Source: Bryoerythrophyllum caledonicum
Taxonomy: Eukaryota; Streptophyta; Bryopsida; Pottiales; Pottiaceae
Assembly (NCBI GenBank): GCA_963971425.1
Contig: OZ020514.1
Span: 47,211,527-47,275,526 of the forward strand
Direction of reading: 5' to 3'
DNA length: 64,000 bases
Below are positions 32,181 through 43,304 of this stretch, piece by piece; the stretch's first letter is position 1, and every line of letters begins with the position of its first letter. Under the pieces are notes generated by a model that saw nothing but the letters and a program-made list of their open reading frames with translations, ran no database searches and had not been told where the DNA came from. The translations under genes and the position numbers were made by a program.

Positions 32181-32956
32181 CCGAGGGGCGAGAACTCAGC
32201 CCAAAAAGAAGAAAGGTGGAAGGAGAGTGGAACCACCTAGGGTTTGAATTTGCAAACATCTAGGGTTTTGATTTCTACAAACTAGGGTTTGTAGAAGATT
32301 ATGGCGGATGGGGTTCCTGACACAAAGGAGGTGGATATTTCTAGGCGAGGAAACGGTGCAAGGAGATTCACAACCGCGGCGAGAAGACTCAGAGATTGAA
32401 CCACAATTTGAAGGAGGTTGCGGGTACAAAAAGGAGGTGGCAAGAATTGTGTACAAGGTGAATTCCGGTTGCCTTCTTTCCAATCTCGAGAAAAGTCTCC
32501 CGGTAGACTCTATTTAGACCTCATACGTCCTAAATCTTGAGTTCTTGTTACTTGTGCGTCTACTCTTTGTCCCATCATTTGTTTTTTATCACCCCGGCCT
32601 TGTGGCAAGTCTTCTTTTGTGTTTCCCCTGTTCTTCCCCTCTTCCCAAGTCTTGCCAAAATTTTCCATCCTTTTCCCGGTCTCTTCAGTCACCCATGAAA
32701 ACCCCCTTCAAAAATTCTTGTTCTTCTAAGTCATCTCTTTTGCTTGAAGTGGTTAATTGTTATGTTGTTCCGTTAGTTGTGTTACTAGATATGTGAGATG
32801 CTTACATCCACGTTAATCTAGAAAAGTGTTCCAGAGAAAATACACCGATTACCCGAGATACTTATGTTTTCCGGGTTGGACCAGAAATTGTGATAAGTTG
32901 GTAGGGTGATTAATGGGAGTATAGGCACATCCCAGAGTTAGTCCATTCTGGACAAC

Positions 32957-33606
32957 ATGAATCCACCGGGGACATTGAAGCTTTCCAAGATTGATCCTAG
33001 TAAGTAGGAGGGGACGGAGCAAGGAGAAGAACTGAGAGAAGACCTCACCTGGATGGGTTGCATGGGATTATACGAGAAATCGTGGGTCTTACAAAAGGGA
33101 TATGCGGCTGCAGAGTAATTACCGCCCATGACACCTAGGAGAGTCTACCAAACTAATCCCCGGATTATACCACAAAATATGACATGAGGTGTATTCCTTT
33201 CAACAAGAGGAGGGATGGACACCTGGGTTCAACTGGGAGTTGCTGGATAAGCACTTACCAAATTCCTACGGCGTACCGGAGTGCTACCCGTGTAATCAAA
33301 TTACGTACAACCGATTGAGGAGGATGGTTGAGTTTTTCAATCGAATCGTCCATCGTAACTGATGTGAAAGAATCACAACGCGGCTGGCTACAGTCTACAT
33401 ACAAGCATTCTTCGAGGATTCCATTCCAGACTGGGGGATTTTGTTGGACGAAGCAATTTTGCTTCCCCTTCGGACAATTCATCAACGAGAAAGTTCCAAG
33501 ACCTTATTGACTCTATACTTCATGCACTTGAAAAGTTGAATGAGTATTATGGTTGTTTGGAACCGGAAAAGAAGAGAGTTTAGAGGCAAGAGATGGCTCC
33601 TCAGGA
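32957..33606 (+). pseudogene. Element A protein, N-terminal part (copy 2)
   Basis: The ATG at 32957 (MNPPGTLKLSKIDPSK, then TAG) is followed by GLYEKSWVLQKGYAAAE and stops. A frame change near 33180 leads to EEGWTPGFNWELLDKHLPNS, VEFFNRIVHRN, a stop, ERITTRLATVYIQAFF and PDWGILLDEAILLPLRTIHQ. It then gives, in another frame, SILHALEKLNEYYGCLEP. The layout (globular domain then helical region) recalls the element B protein, but I see no clear identity. The frame continues at 39067 after the B insertion. Function unknown. Confidence 0.4.
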
Positions 33607-34949
33607 CCATTTGTTGCAAGTCGTAGGGTCAGTATTCCTTCGAATAGCACTTAGTTGTAGCTAAATGTATCCAAAGTATCCGTTCTAAATTTATTTCCAC
33701 GGAGACCTATTGTTTTTTCCCTAAATGATAGACAAAAACTAACTACCAAACACTATTCCACTGGTTAGTTTCCTATTCATCCCTTTCTCCCAATCCGGAT
33801 TTTTCCGGATTCTAGAGTTCTTACAATAGCTTCCGGAACCAGTTTCTGAAACAACCGGAGGGTAGTTTAATTTATCTATGTTCTTCCTAAGAGAGTCCTC
33901 TGGACGGTTTAAACTAGTGACCGGAAGGCCATTGATCTTGTTTTGTGTAAGTGGCCAGATTCCCCACTATCTTGTGACTTAAAGTGGCTAGACACCCACT
34001 CCTCCTACTTCGCTAACCGGTGGACGTTTGTCAAAGTCGGACCTACACTCTCACATCATCCGGATGGCCATCCGGATGCGGTCACGCAGAGATCAATCCG
34101 GACTACAACGACATTCCGGTTGTTACTACAGTGATTCTACTGAATGAGTTTTATAGTTTGTAAGTAAACTTCCTTCTAGACATACATATCGGGCTTTTTC
34201 CCTATCGACGGGGGAAATTCCGGCCTCAATCGGAATCCGGATTCACACGGATATTCCATGTCCTAGGACTACCAGGCACACCCCTGCAATACGTCTCTTC
34301 CCCCTCTTGGCTACTTCTAGTCCATGTAGAATGCCAGGTCTCTACCTAACCTCTACTCTAGCTCTTCTGAGCAATCTCTCAATGCAAGTCCCAACCGGTT
34401 GTTCTAAGTACAACCCCTTCAACACTCAACACATAAGAACTTAAATCACCATACTTTAACAACAATGGATCCGCTTCCTCACAAGTAAAACCCTTAATCA
34501 TTACAAGTTCAAGAAGAGAAAATGTGATAGATGGAAAATACTCTTCATGAGAGAAAACAAGATGATGAGTTGTCTAAAACTCATCTATTAAGTACTGACT
34601 AAATTTCCAAATCTAATATCTACCATATCTGCAAGGAATCCAAAAAATCCTTTCTTAAGAACAAAAAAATCTTTATCCCTAATCATCCGGAAATTCTATC
34701 TCAAATCAGAAAATTATGGATCTCAAATCCGGTTTTCCCGCTGGTAACGAGTTCATGAAATTGATTAACCTAAGGTTTGGCAGCCGGATGCAGTCCTAAG
34801 CCCAATTGTTTAATCGCTACAAAATCAAAGTAACAAAAAATTCCTAACTTCAACTCTAACCCTGGCTATGGAGTCTTCTTGTTCCAACCACTCTTGCGCA
34901 GCGGGAATGCTTCCACCGTTTTCGTCGCCCTGTCGGTCTTCTCCGGAGT

Positions 34950-35941
34950 TGGATCCGGTGCCTATCTCTTGCTTCCAAAAACTGGGGTTTCCGGCTCCGG
35001 TTTGTCGGATGAGAGTGCCGCCTGGATAGCCTTCTTTGCCGTGTCGGTTGTGGTCTCCACAACAGCTTTGACACTGGAGGTCTCTTTCAAAAGATTCCTA
35101 GACAATGGAGAAGTCGTCTTTTGGTGGATGGATGAGGGGAAGAAAGGAGGTATCCGGAAGACCAAAGGAGTCCCCTAGAACAGCGCTGCCGGAAGAGGGT
35201 TCTTTCTGGTCTTGGCCGTCTCCGGACTATTATGAGAGGCCTTGCTCTAGTGTCCGGGCGAAGCCACATCAGGTGTGCCAAAGGTCTCATCCGCCGGTCG
35301 CTTACCCTTGCCGGAAGCTTCCCGCGCCTTCTTTAATGGTTTGGCTACATTCGGGGATGAGTCGAGGTCAATGGGGGAGTTCGGCGCCATCGGTTCGTCC
35401 CGGACCACGATGTTGGCCGCGTTGTTTTCTAGCAGCTGCATCTGCTCCCACGTCTTCTCCATCTTCCGGGCATGGTCCATGAGAAACCTAATGATCTGCC
35501 CACGGTTCACCTTACCTTTCTTCTCCAAGCGCTCCTTGAAGAGGAGGCTTCGGTTGACTGTGTCGACCGGAAAGCTCAACGCCGCCCAAACCTCCACGAG
35601 AGCTTGAGCAGATGCGATGGCCTTGTCTTCCACTTCCTTTCGTGCTGCTCGTGCCTCCGTCAACGTGGCTTCCGCCACCGCCAAGTCCTACTGCAGCTTT
35701 GCCTAGGATTGGACTATTGGTTACTGTTGCTCCTTCATCACCAGCAATCGGGCCTCCACATGCCGGAGATCCTTCAACCAAAGCATGAACTCCGATACAT
35801 TGTCGACCTTGAGCTCCTCTAGGATTTCGTATATTAGTACTAAGCTATCGGCGAGGTATTGGTTGATCGGCGTCGTCCTCCAGACTACGTGCCGAAGTAA
35901 CTCAATGATGTCCTCCACCAGCTTCCTGGTGTCGTGGTAGA
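34950..35941 (-). pseudogene. Element B protein, copy 2, C-terminal part
   Basis: The region after the 1.7-kb insert reads EDIIELLRHVVWRTTPINQY, EILEELKVDNVSEFML, then (35684-35247) EATLTEARAARKEVEDKAIA, ALSFPVDTVNRSLLFKERLE, RKMEKTWEQMQLLENNAANI and a Ser/Pro/Lys-rich tail. FPVDT-NRS-LF-E and TW-QM-LLEN match copy 1. A final part (35165-34962) is again Ser/Thr-rich. The heptad-like Leu/Ala pattern suggests a coiled coil. Confidence 0.5.
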
Positions 35942-37640
35942 GAGTTTATGTTCCAAGAAAATACTGGATTTCTGGCTGCCACTTTTACTCAATCAAGTTC
36001 TTGATAAGAGAAACTCCAAATATATATGAAGATTGTCTTTTTCAAGAGACAATCACTTCAATACACAAGTCCTTATAGGACAAAGAAACCCAACTATCTA
36101 AGAAAACTATATAATTTTACAAGCCTTAGGAAAGGAAACTAACCCGAATCTTAAGAGCTTGTATCTCTTAATCCAACTGTCTAAAAAGATCCAAACTTCA
36201 GCAGTAGAACTGATATACTATTAAAATCAGCTACACAAAGTTTCAACCGTAGATACCTCACGGATCTTCAGATATCACAGAAATACCTACAGCCTCTCTA
36301 AAACCTTGTTTACAAACACCCGCGCACCAAAATCTTCATAACTTCCAAGAAAATACTCCAAACGCTATGAAACTTGAAATATAGCTTGACAGCATAATAA
36401 ACCACCTTCTTAAAAAGTCTTAGCCAAAAACTCGTCCAGAAGCCAAAGATATGGCCAAAACCGCCACCAACATCAAAGTGATATACTTACAGTCTTAGAA
36501 AATATTTGTGCGTTGTTTAGCTCCAAATATCTCCTATATAAAAGCTCCAAATCCTTCAATTCTTCTGCATAAAAGGTAGACCTTGAAAACACCTTCGTAG
36601 CCGTTCTTCCCGATCTCCAAAAGCTTTTTTGAAACTCCCGAGATGCTCAAAAGAGTGGCAGTAGGTTCCCAAATCGCCCCCTAACTTCTAACGGTTATAA
36701 CTTCTTAACCCCAACTCCAAATCCTACGTTTTTTGTACCCAAAGTATAGCCTGCAATCCAAACTACTTGAATATGGCCTCCCTCGATCGAATGCCCCCTT
36801 CAGAGTTGCTGAAACGCTTGATAAGGCCGCGGACAGCCCCCTTGATTCTCATTGGACACGAGAATCGGCAAATGGGAGGAGGACATTTCATCCAAAACCC
36901 ATCCCCCTCCATCCCTTGCCACCTCCTCCTATCCTTTGCCACCTCCTCCTATCCTTTGCCGCCTCCTTCTTATCCTTCTATCCCTTGCCATATCATTCTA
37001 TGTTTTTTTTAAACTATCTTTTGCATATTCAATTCTATCTTTTCTATTTAAACACTTAGAACTAAACTCTAAACTTTGAGGCCAAATTTTATCTAAAAGC
37101 TTAACATCAAACATTTAAGTCCTAAATAATCTAAAGACTTCAACTAATTTAACAAAAACGTACGAAATAACCCTTTCATATCAACTTTCAAACTAATTTA
37201 TCAACTATTATAACAAACCCCAAACTTATAAACATATTACCAATCGTGATTGGTTTTTTACATATTTTGGGTAATTCCAATGCTACAAACGCTTATATAC
37301 TACTGGATGATATCTTTGCACATCGATCACGGCTCAGCGGGCTGGCTGAGCATTCCGCCACACTAAACTGGTTCAGAGTTCGATTCCCGTAGACTCCTTG
37401 AACGGTTAGTGTGACGCGTGGTCCTGGGGCTGCTCAAACTTTAGCAGTGTAACAGCCGGTTGATGCTCTTGAACCCTGAGCTAGTGACAAGATGTAGGAA
37501 TAACTTCCAAGATAAGGCTCGCCCCGGTAAAGTATGACCGTGTGATTGAGGATGAATCCACTAGTCATATCTTCACTGTTGGCCTAGACCATTCAATACC
37601 CCATATTTTTCTATATTAATATATGTTTTCACAGCATGTA
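35942..37640. mobile_element. 1.7-kb insert within the element B copy 2 ORF, containing a SINE
   Basis: This stretch has no counterpart in copy 1, where the two flanking coding parts are adjacent. It includes CCTTTGCCACCTCCTCCTAT repeats (36910-36970), AT-rich DNA and a tRNA-like SINE (37325-37595). No GT-AG boundaries fit the ORF, so an insertion is more likely than an intron. Its own termini are not resolved. Confidence 0.45.
37325..37595 (+). mobile_element. tRNA-derived SINE candidate
   Basis: A-box-like GGCTCAGCGGGC at 37331-37342 and B-box GTTCGATTCC at 37378-37387 have tRNA spacing (about 36 bp). A tRNA-unrelated tail runs to about 37595. The region does not fold as an intact tRNA. 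Flanks share GATATCTTTGCAC / CATATCTTCAC, a possible imperfect target duplication. Confidence 0.5.
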
Positions 37641-38047
37641 CTCATTTACTTCACAACACCGGTGAGCTTCGAAGGTTCGGGGGTCCCTACTCGTTCTGGT
37701 CGTGTGGAGAGGCCAGCTGCATCCAGACCTTCGGAGGTCGTGTCCATTCGAGTTGGTGGTAATCCCGCTGGTGCCGGTTCCGGCTGTACCGACTGACTTC
37801 GCTTCCAGGTGCGAGGAGTTTTGGCCGGAGGTCACTCCGCATCTTTGGTCTCCTCCTTAGAGTCGGTCTCTAGCCCACCATACTATTGGATGGTCAGAAA
37901 TTTGTCGTATTCGTCTTGCTCCGCCGGCTTCAGCAGCTCGTGCCGGAAGTAGAGGTGAGTCACGTAGGCCAGAAGCGGTGACCCAGCCTTCCTTGTCCGT
38001 TGGAAGCTTTTGACCAATCTCTCCTCCAGGTCTTGCATCAACGACAA

Positions 38048-38566
38048 CTAGTCGACAGTGATCTTCCTCCACTTAGCTCCCAAGAAGACACTCGCCAATT
38101 TGAACACCAGTCGCTTGGGCTTCTCCAGATAGAAGATTGGATTTAGAAACCCAATCACGATCCACGCTTGAGGGACGACCAGGTCACTCGTCGTGAAGCC
38201 GTCCCTACGGTTGGCATGTTGGTGGAACTTCCCTTTCACGATGTCGTCTTTCTTCTCTACGACCTTGACTTCTTCGTCCAAGAAGCCATATGTGCGCTTC
38301 CACTCCGACCTAGTCCACTTTTTCGGGTGTGCCCGAAGACTTCCATCATACTGGTTGTCCGGGTCCCCGATCAGCTTGGTATCCATTTGTTCCTCCTTCG
38401 TTCCCTATGCCACCTCCAAGAGCCCGGAACACCCCATCTTGTTGAGGAAGTAAAATAGGTCGTGCAGGTCTTTGTCTTGGGTTGGATACTCCGGCACGAT
38501 TAATAGCGCTCCAGCGGTCGCACTCATCACCTTCCCCGGTTTCCCGGCTCGCTTTCCTCCGGCCAT
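38048..38566 (-). pseudogene. Element B protein, copy 2, N-terminal domain
   Basis: The ATG at 38566 aligns with the copy 1 start. Readable: LFYFLNKMGCSGLLEVA, a stop, TKLIGDPDNQYDGSLRAH, TRSEWKRTYGFLDEEVKVVE, VIGFLNPIFYLEKPKRLVFK and RKITVD before a stop at 38048. Downstream, an in-phase part (LLAYVTHLYFRHELLKPAEQ, about 37970-37900) extends it. Comparison with copy 1 shows conservation of charged and aromatic positions, which argues that this was a functional protein when the two copies diverged. Confidence 0.55.
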
Positions 38567-39066
38567 AGCGGTCACTCTTATTTCCCTCCAGTTGCACCTA
38601 CACGCACTGACCTCATAAAAGCACTCGAACTGCAGAAATAGTACTGGATGCTGAAAAGAAAACAGAAATTAGGGTAGAAAACAAGGAAGAGAGAGAGAAG
38701 GAGATAGAATGGAAACGATAATTGTAAGGAATTCCCGTTTCTGCCCCTTTTTATAATGAGCGCAACATACGGAATCCATAACGACTCTGACGTCGCTTGT
38801 AAAAACGCCATAATGACGATTCTGCTTCCGGATATCTTCCGGAATACTCCGGACAATTTTGGCTATTCGGATGTCTGGTTTCCAGAAAGTTGCTAAGGAC
38901 AATGGTTTCTAACGATTGTGTTTTAACACAGAATTTTTGTTTCCTATTTCTTATCTAGTTATACTAGTCTACACTATTTGAATCATTGATGTTTTTAATT
39001 TTTCTTTATTCACCAGATTTTAAAGGTTATATCCGGAACCTTGTAGGAACGAATTTTCACACCATG

Positions 39067-40035
39067 CTCCCCGGGCCTTTCGCCAACTTACTCAGCTACC
39101 GTCGGCGTTACTGGAAAATCCATTGGAGGCGTCATCATCTCAATCACACTTAAACGAGCGTAGGTCACCCCGGTCTCACCGAAAAATTCCACCTCTATCA
39201 CCCCAACCATCCAAGAATCTCACACTGGTGGAGAATATAGCCAAGTTCTCTCAAGATGTGACGCGGAATATTTAGAAGATGGAGATGGAGCTTTTGGAGG
39301 CAAGGAGTCTTCAGAGGACTCTTTGGAAGGTGTTTGAAATAGAAAACACCAAAGACATCTTAGTTGCAGTCCGGAAGGACCGGGAACAGTTGACCAAGGT
39401 GAAGAAGGATCTCCGGACATCCCAGAAGGTGCACCTTGACACAAAGGTCAAGGCACAAAAGACTATGGTGGCACTACTTAAGCTACTTGTTGGGCAGACG
39501 AATACTGCCACACCAATGCAAGACCGGAGCCCAACTTGGAAGAAGAGAAGGTTTGTCTATACCAATTCTCTTTCTTCAGAAGATATTGATCTACCGACTC
39601 AATGCCCAATAAGTACAGCAAATTCTCTATCTTCCAAGGAGTAGGGTGTGAAAGTCTGTAAGAGGCAACAAGGTCTCCCGGTCAAACCTCCTAGGAAGGA
39701 ATCCGTTGATCTTTCTTTCTAACAAACGGATTCATTAGTTGAGTCTCTGATAGCTATGCTTGTTGATACGGTGGAGACTTCTCACGTATCGGTGGATACT
39801 CTCAATATATCGGTGGATACTCCCAATATATCGGTGGATACTCCCAATATATCGGTGGATACTCCCAATATATCGGTGGATACTTTCTATCTAATCGTAG
39901 ACCTCTCGGTTGAGACTTCCATCCTTCCGATGGATTCTCTTGACTATATACCAGTGGATACTCCCAATCTTTAAGCCGATCTCTCCATCGATCTATCGGA
40001 AGATAAGTCCTCTCCTCCGGATGAGTCTTCCAGAT
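39067..40035 (+). pseudogene. Element A protein, C-terminal part (copy 2)
   Basis: Continues the A frame beyond element B: SHLNERRSPRSHRKIPPLSP, LVENIAKFSQDVTRN, a stop, then 39279-39644 with ILVAVRKDREQLTKVKKDLR (coiled-coil-like) and a TAG at 39642-39644 shared with copy 1. The frame continues through LPVKPPRKESVDL to a Val/Asp/Thr-rich tail with four to five SVDTPN units, ending at 39974. Unknown function. Confidence 0.45.
39790..39890 (+). repeat. 21-bp in-frame tandem repeat encoding ISVDTPN
   Basis: About four and a half near-identical copies of ATATCGGTGGATACTCCCAA with 21-bp period, keeping the reading frame. Copy 1 has only diverged single versions (SIDTANLPVDIPN), so the array expanded in copy 2 or contracted in copy 1. 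Confidence 0.9.
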
Positions 40036-41115
40036 AAGCCTATGTTATATGTTATATGTTAATTGTGGATTTATCCTATCCATTGATAGAATGTTGCTAG
40101 TTGCAGTAGATTAATGCTAGGTGAGAGTTGTTATGTCGATGGGGCCCCATTGTGCACCCGATCACTACCACTTGAGTGATTTCTCCGGCTACCTACTTTT
40201 ATCAGAGAATGTTTTACCGATCTCGAACTGAGAGTCTTTCGGTTTATCGGTCTAATTGGTAATCCGCCGGTGACTAGGCAACCCTCAATTTTAGGATCTA
40301 AATGCCGTTCCCACCTTTTGGAGATCTAGGTTTTGGAGGGTAGCTAGTGACTTTTGTGTACCTAAGGAGCCTTAGGCTCTTGGTTTAAGTATTTTTTTTT
40401 CCTTTGCTTGTGTCTTGTCTTCATTGCTTGCGTCTAGAGTTATTGTTGAGCTTGTGTAAGTAGAGGAAGGTAGTTGAGTCCTCCTAGTAGGTCTTTGCTA
40501 GGATGTGCAAGGTTGTGACTTGTTGAGTGTTTTGTGGTTGAATGTGAGCTAAGGCTTCTAGGGGTAGTAGGATATCTAGGCTAGATGGTGGAGTAAGATC
40601 CGGAATCTACTTCAAACCCTAGACCGGTTGGACAAGATAGAGTTGCTTATTGGATGTGATCCGGGAAGCCCACTGCTATTTATGATAGCATCCCTTAAGT
40701 GGAAAGTGTTTGGATTGACCGGTTTACCAAGACTATTTTTCGATAGATTGTGAAGGCCGGTGAACTAGCTGCAAGCTTTTGAGTCTTATATGGTGTAGAG
40801 TTAAGTTGTGGATACTGTGGCCTTTGGACTGTGAGAACGGAGGGCAATGACTTTCCGGGCATTGTTAAAACTTACCGAAAACCTACTCTGACGTTCAACA
40901 GAGTTTAAACTTAACAATTGTCGTTACTTGTTACCGCGTATCAAGATATTGGGGAAGCCATCTTCTTGGATGTGCTGAGGTATTGATTATGAATTGTCCT
41001 TAGATTTAGAAAGTTTGACACCTAATAAAAATCCCTGGAAATGACCTAGTTAGGTGCGCTCGCTTAAGGTTAATTTTGGTTAACTTTGTAAATTATGAAC
41101 CATTAGACTACGACA

Positions 41116-41553
41116 AGCACACTTCAATAGGGTGCAGCGCTACCTTGTGATGTGTGGTCCACCTCCCGTACCTCTGTAGGGCCTCGAGCTTCAAGTATTG
41201 TAGCAAAAACTTGAATGCATATCAGCTGTTAAGCTTTGGCATTTGCTGACGCTTTTCCTTCAACTATGTCTTGAAGCAAAGCCGCTAATTGGGTAGGGAG
41301 ATGCCCCGAGCCCAATTCCAAAATTTTGTCTCATACAACTTGATGGTGATTGTCCTCCATATCAATAGACATGCGCACATTTAAATTTCAAAGCCTACAA
41401 CTGATATCCAACGATGAAATAGCCACGTTGGTGTCTGACCTTAGTCCAAATTCTACAGTGAAAGCACTCTTTGGGTAGTTTGGTGAGAAAAAGTCGTGAT
41501 ACTGACCCCTAGTATTGATAATAAATATATCCACGGTTGGAAACTATCCATGG
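41116..41553 (-). pseudogene. Unrecognised coding-like remnant left of element C
   Basis: On the minus strand one frame reads LGSGHLPTQLAALLQDIVEG, ICIQVFATILEARGP, then a stop. The helical character suggests a gag or other structural gene. It could be the upstream part of the zinc-knuckle gag at 30560-31150 with element A inserted between, since both are on the minus strand. No domain is recognised. Confidence 0.25.
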
Positions 41554-41557
41554 GTAC
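41554..41557 (+). repeat. Target-site duplication GTAC, left of element C
   Basis: GTAC before the LTR is repeated at 47633-47636. The next base also matches if the T of the LTR terminus is counted, so 4 or 5 bp. Confidence 0.7.
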
Positions 41558-41946
41558 TGATAACATGAAAAATGTGAACTTGAAAAGATGATTCTGATTC
41601 CTGGAAAGTTTCGGTGAACATGAGTTTTGTTAAGTGCATGAGATCCTAGAGTATCGACGTTCCCTGATTTTCTACCAATCTCCTGTCGTCGCCTCCTTGG
41701 CTGATGTCGTTGTCCTACCATTGGCCTGTGTTCGTGACGATGGAGCTCCTCTTAACTGTCTGCCTATACGGTTGGTTAACTGATTACAAAAAAAAAAGGC
41801 CCATGGCGCTACCAAGAAACTGTTATGTCAAGAAATGTGGAAAAAAACCATAGACTGGGAGAACTGTAGAAGAACACTGGGACTACTGTTCACGTATTTG
41901 CATGTGATCGGAAATCATTGGTCATCAAATTAATCGCAGCCATTCA
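41558..41946 (-). repeat. 3' LTR of element C
   Basis: 389 bp; differs from the 5' LTR at four sites (for example ATCTCCTG here, ATCTTCTG there; CATTGGTC here, CATCGGTC there). The pol frame runs into it and stops at 41930. Confidence 0.95.
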
Positions 41947-42720
41947 TCTCCTCCCCAGTCACCAAAGCGACTTGAGACTGGTCGGTGCGATTCCGATATA
42001 TCTTGAGTTTCGAACCATTATAGACTTTACGCAGGATTTCACCAGAAGGTGTGCTCAGTAAGTATGACCCGTTATCGAAGTCCTCATGAATAATGTATGG
42101 TCCCGTCCAACGTGGTTTGAATTTCTGACCGTGTTGTTTGGCTAGCCAATGGTCAATCATCAGTACGAGATCTCCACGTTCAAACTTCGTCACAAGTTTT
42201 GCAGCATCATGACGAGCCTTTCTCCTTAATTGTATTCTCTCGTATGTCTGCAATGCTCTGCAACGCGTCTCATCGAGCCTTTCTAAGGATAGAATTCTGC
42301 TTGTTAATGAATTGGTGTCCCCAAGTTGATGACGTACTGCCGTCCGTAAAGATGGCAGCTCCAGCTCAATCGGTATAATCGCTTCGAAGCCGAATGCAAG
42401 TTGAAAAGGGGTATGACCCGTGGCCGTTTTATGCGCTGTGCGGTATGCCCACAACGCCTCCCCGACATGCAAGTCCCATTCTTTACGTTTGTCAAGTACC
42501 ACCTTGCTGATTATACCAACGAGTATTCCATTAGTTCTTTCCACCAAACCATTCGCTTGCGGGTAATATGGGCTTGCTCGGCAATGCTTTACGGACATCT
42601 TGGTAAGCAGTTCAGTGACTAATTCGTTCACGAAATGCGTACCCTGATCCGTCACGATTTCCAATGGGCAGCCGTAACGACAAATCACTTGATTGAAAAT
42701 AAAATCAGCAGCAGTCTTCT
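41930..42720 (-). pseudogene. Integrase core and C-terminal domain of element C
   Basis: Core motifs: EIVTDQGTHFVNELV (second catalytic Asp), HCRASPYYPQANGLVERTNG (catalytic Glu), then WDLHVGEALWAYRTAHKTAT, FEAIIPIELELPS and the C-terminal domain FERGDLVLMIDHWLAKQHGQ, KFKPRWTGPYII. It ends EEMNGCD inside the 3' LTR. This part is free of internal stops but lies one frame away from the upstream integrase half because of the duplication at 42721-42754. Confidence 0.93.
41947..41958 (-). other. Polypurine tract of element C
   Basis: On the minus strand CTGGGGAGGAGA directly precedes the TGAATGGC start of the 3' LTR, as expected for the plus-strand primer. The tract doubles as pol codons. Confidence 0.75.
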
Positions 42721-43302
42721 TATTGCATTTCTTGACGGGTATTGCATTTCTTGGCCGACCACTTCGAAAGATAATCTGTTGCCACAATCAGGTATTTGTT
42801 TCCTCTAGCAGTAAGCGGGAGAGGTCCGACGAAGTCGATCCCCCACTTCTCAAAAACATCGGTCAGATATATTGGATGTAGTTCAGCATATGACACGACC
42901 TTTCTTCCGTAAAGCTGGCATTGTTCACAACTTTTACAATAATCGTTTCCATCTCTAAACATTGAAGGCCAGTAGTAGCCTGCTTGTAAAATTTTCCTCA
43001 TGGTGATGTCAGTTGCAAAGTGTCCACCGCAAGCTCCTTCATGCAAATTTCTTTCGTTTCTGACAATGATACTGCTTGCCTAGAGAATGCCGTCTTTGCC
43101 TGCTCTATAAAGCTCACCTCCGACAAGAGTATAAAGAATGCTTTTACGTCTAATCTCTTTTCGCTGTCTGGCATTTGCTCCTTCGGGTAACGTCAAGTCT
43201 TCTATGTAGGCCTTGATGTCTCCGTATCCAAAATCGGGCGATTCGGTCCTGTCGTTGATGACATAACACTCGCCTTCGTCTGACAAGGCGCTGGTTTCTT
43301 CT
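42720..43302 (-). pseudogene. Integrase N-terminal zinc domain and linker of element C
   Basis: The linker after RNase H (43286-43080: DFGYGDIKAYIEDLTLPEGA, ILYTLVGGELYRAGKDG) ends at TAG 43080-43082. It is followed by the HHCC zinc domain (43046 downward): HEGACGGHFATDITMRKIL, GYYWPSMFRDGNDYCKSCEQ, then the core start WGIDFVGPLPLTARGNKYLI with the first catalytic Asp. It runs into the duplication at 42721-42754. Confidence 0.9.
42721..42754. repeat. 19-bp duplication causing a frameshift in integrase
   Basis: TATTGCATTTCTTG occurs at 42721-42734 and 42740-42753, a 19-bp step. As 19 is not a multiple of three, the pol frame shifts and meets TAA at 42720-42722. Confidence 0.85.
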
Positions 43303-43304
43303 TC

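Larger units (their letters stand above)
33612..39061 (-). mobile_element. Element B copy 2, inserted in element A copy 2
   Basis: Minus-strand unit starting TGTGAAAATTCGTTCCTACA (39061 downward) and ending CTTGCAACA at 33612. It is flanked by CCATT (33607-33611) and CCATG (39062-39066), a 4/5 target duplication. It is homologous to copy 1 throughout: leader, ORF, the CTAGCCACTTTAAGTCAC block and U5-like end. Apart from a 1.7-kb insert (35942-37640) its length is about 3.75 kb, close to copy 1 (3,703 bp). Confidence 0.75.
31405..41115 (+). mobile_element. Element A copy 2, split by nested element B copy 2
   Basis: Begins TGGGAGTCTAAAAATCCCA (itself palindromic) and ends TAGACTACGACA with the U5-like AAAAATCCCTGGAAATGACC upstream. 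Element B copy 2 (33612-39061) lies inside it on the other strand. Without that insert A is about 4.26 kb. It aligns with copy 1 at both ends. No internal LTR pair was found. Convincing target duplications were not found for this copy. Confidence 0.6.

Noticed and set aside
31869-32263. Two overlapping plus-strand ORFs in the AGAGCATCAACAAC repeat
   Set aside because: Open only because the repeat lacks stops; low-complexity peptides in several frames, absent from element A copy 1.
37325-37400. Possible tRNA gene from A-box and B-box motifs
   Set aside because: The stretch does not fold into a full cloverleaf with a proper acceptor stem and continues into unrelated sequence; SINE is the better reading.
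35942-37640. Intron in the element B gene
   Set aside because: No matching GT-AG pair joins the two coding halves in frame, and copy 1 lacks the sequence, so an insertion is preferred.
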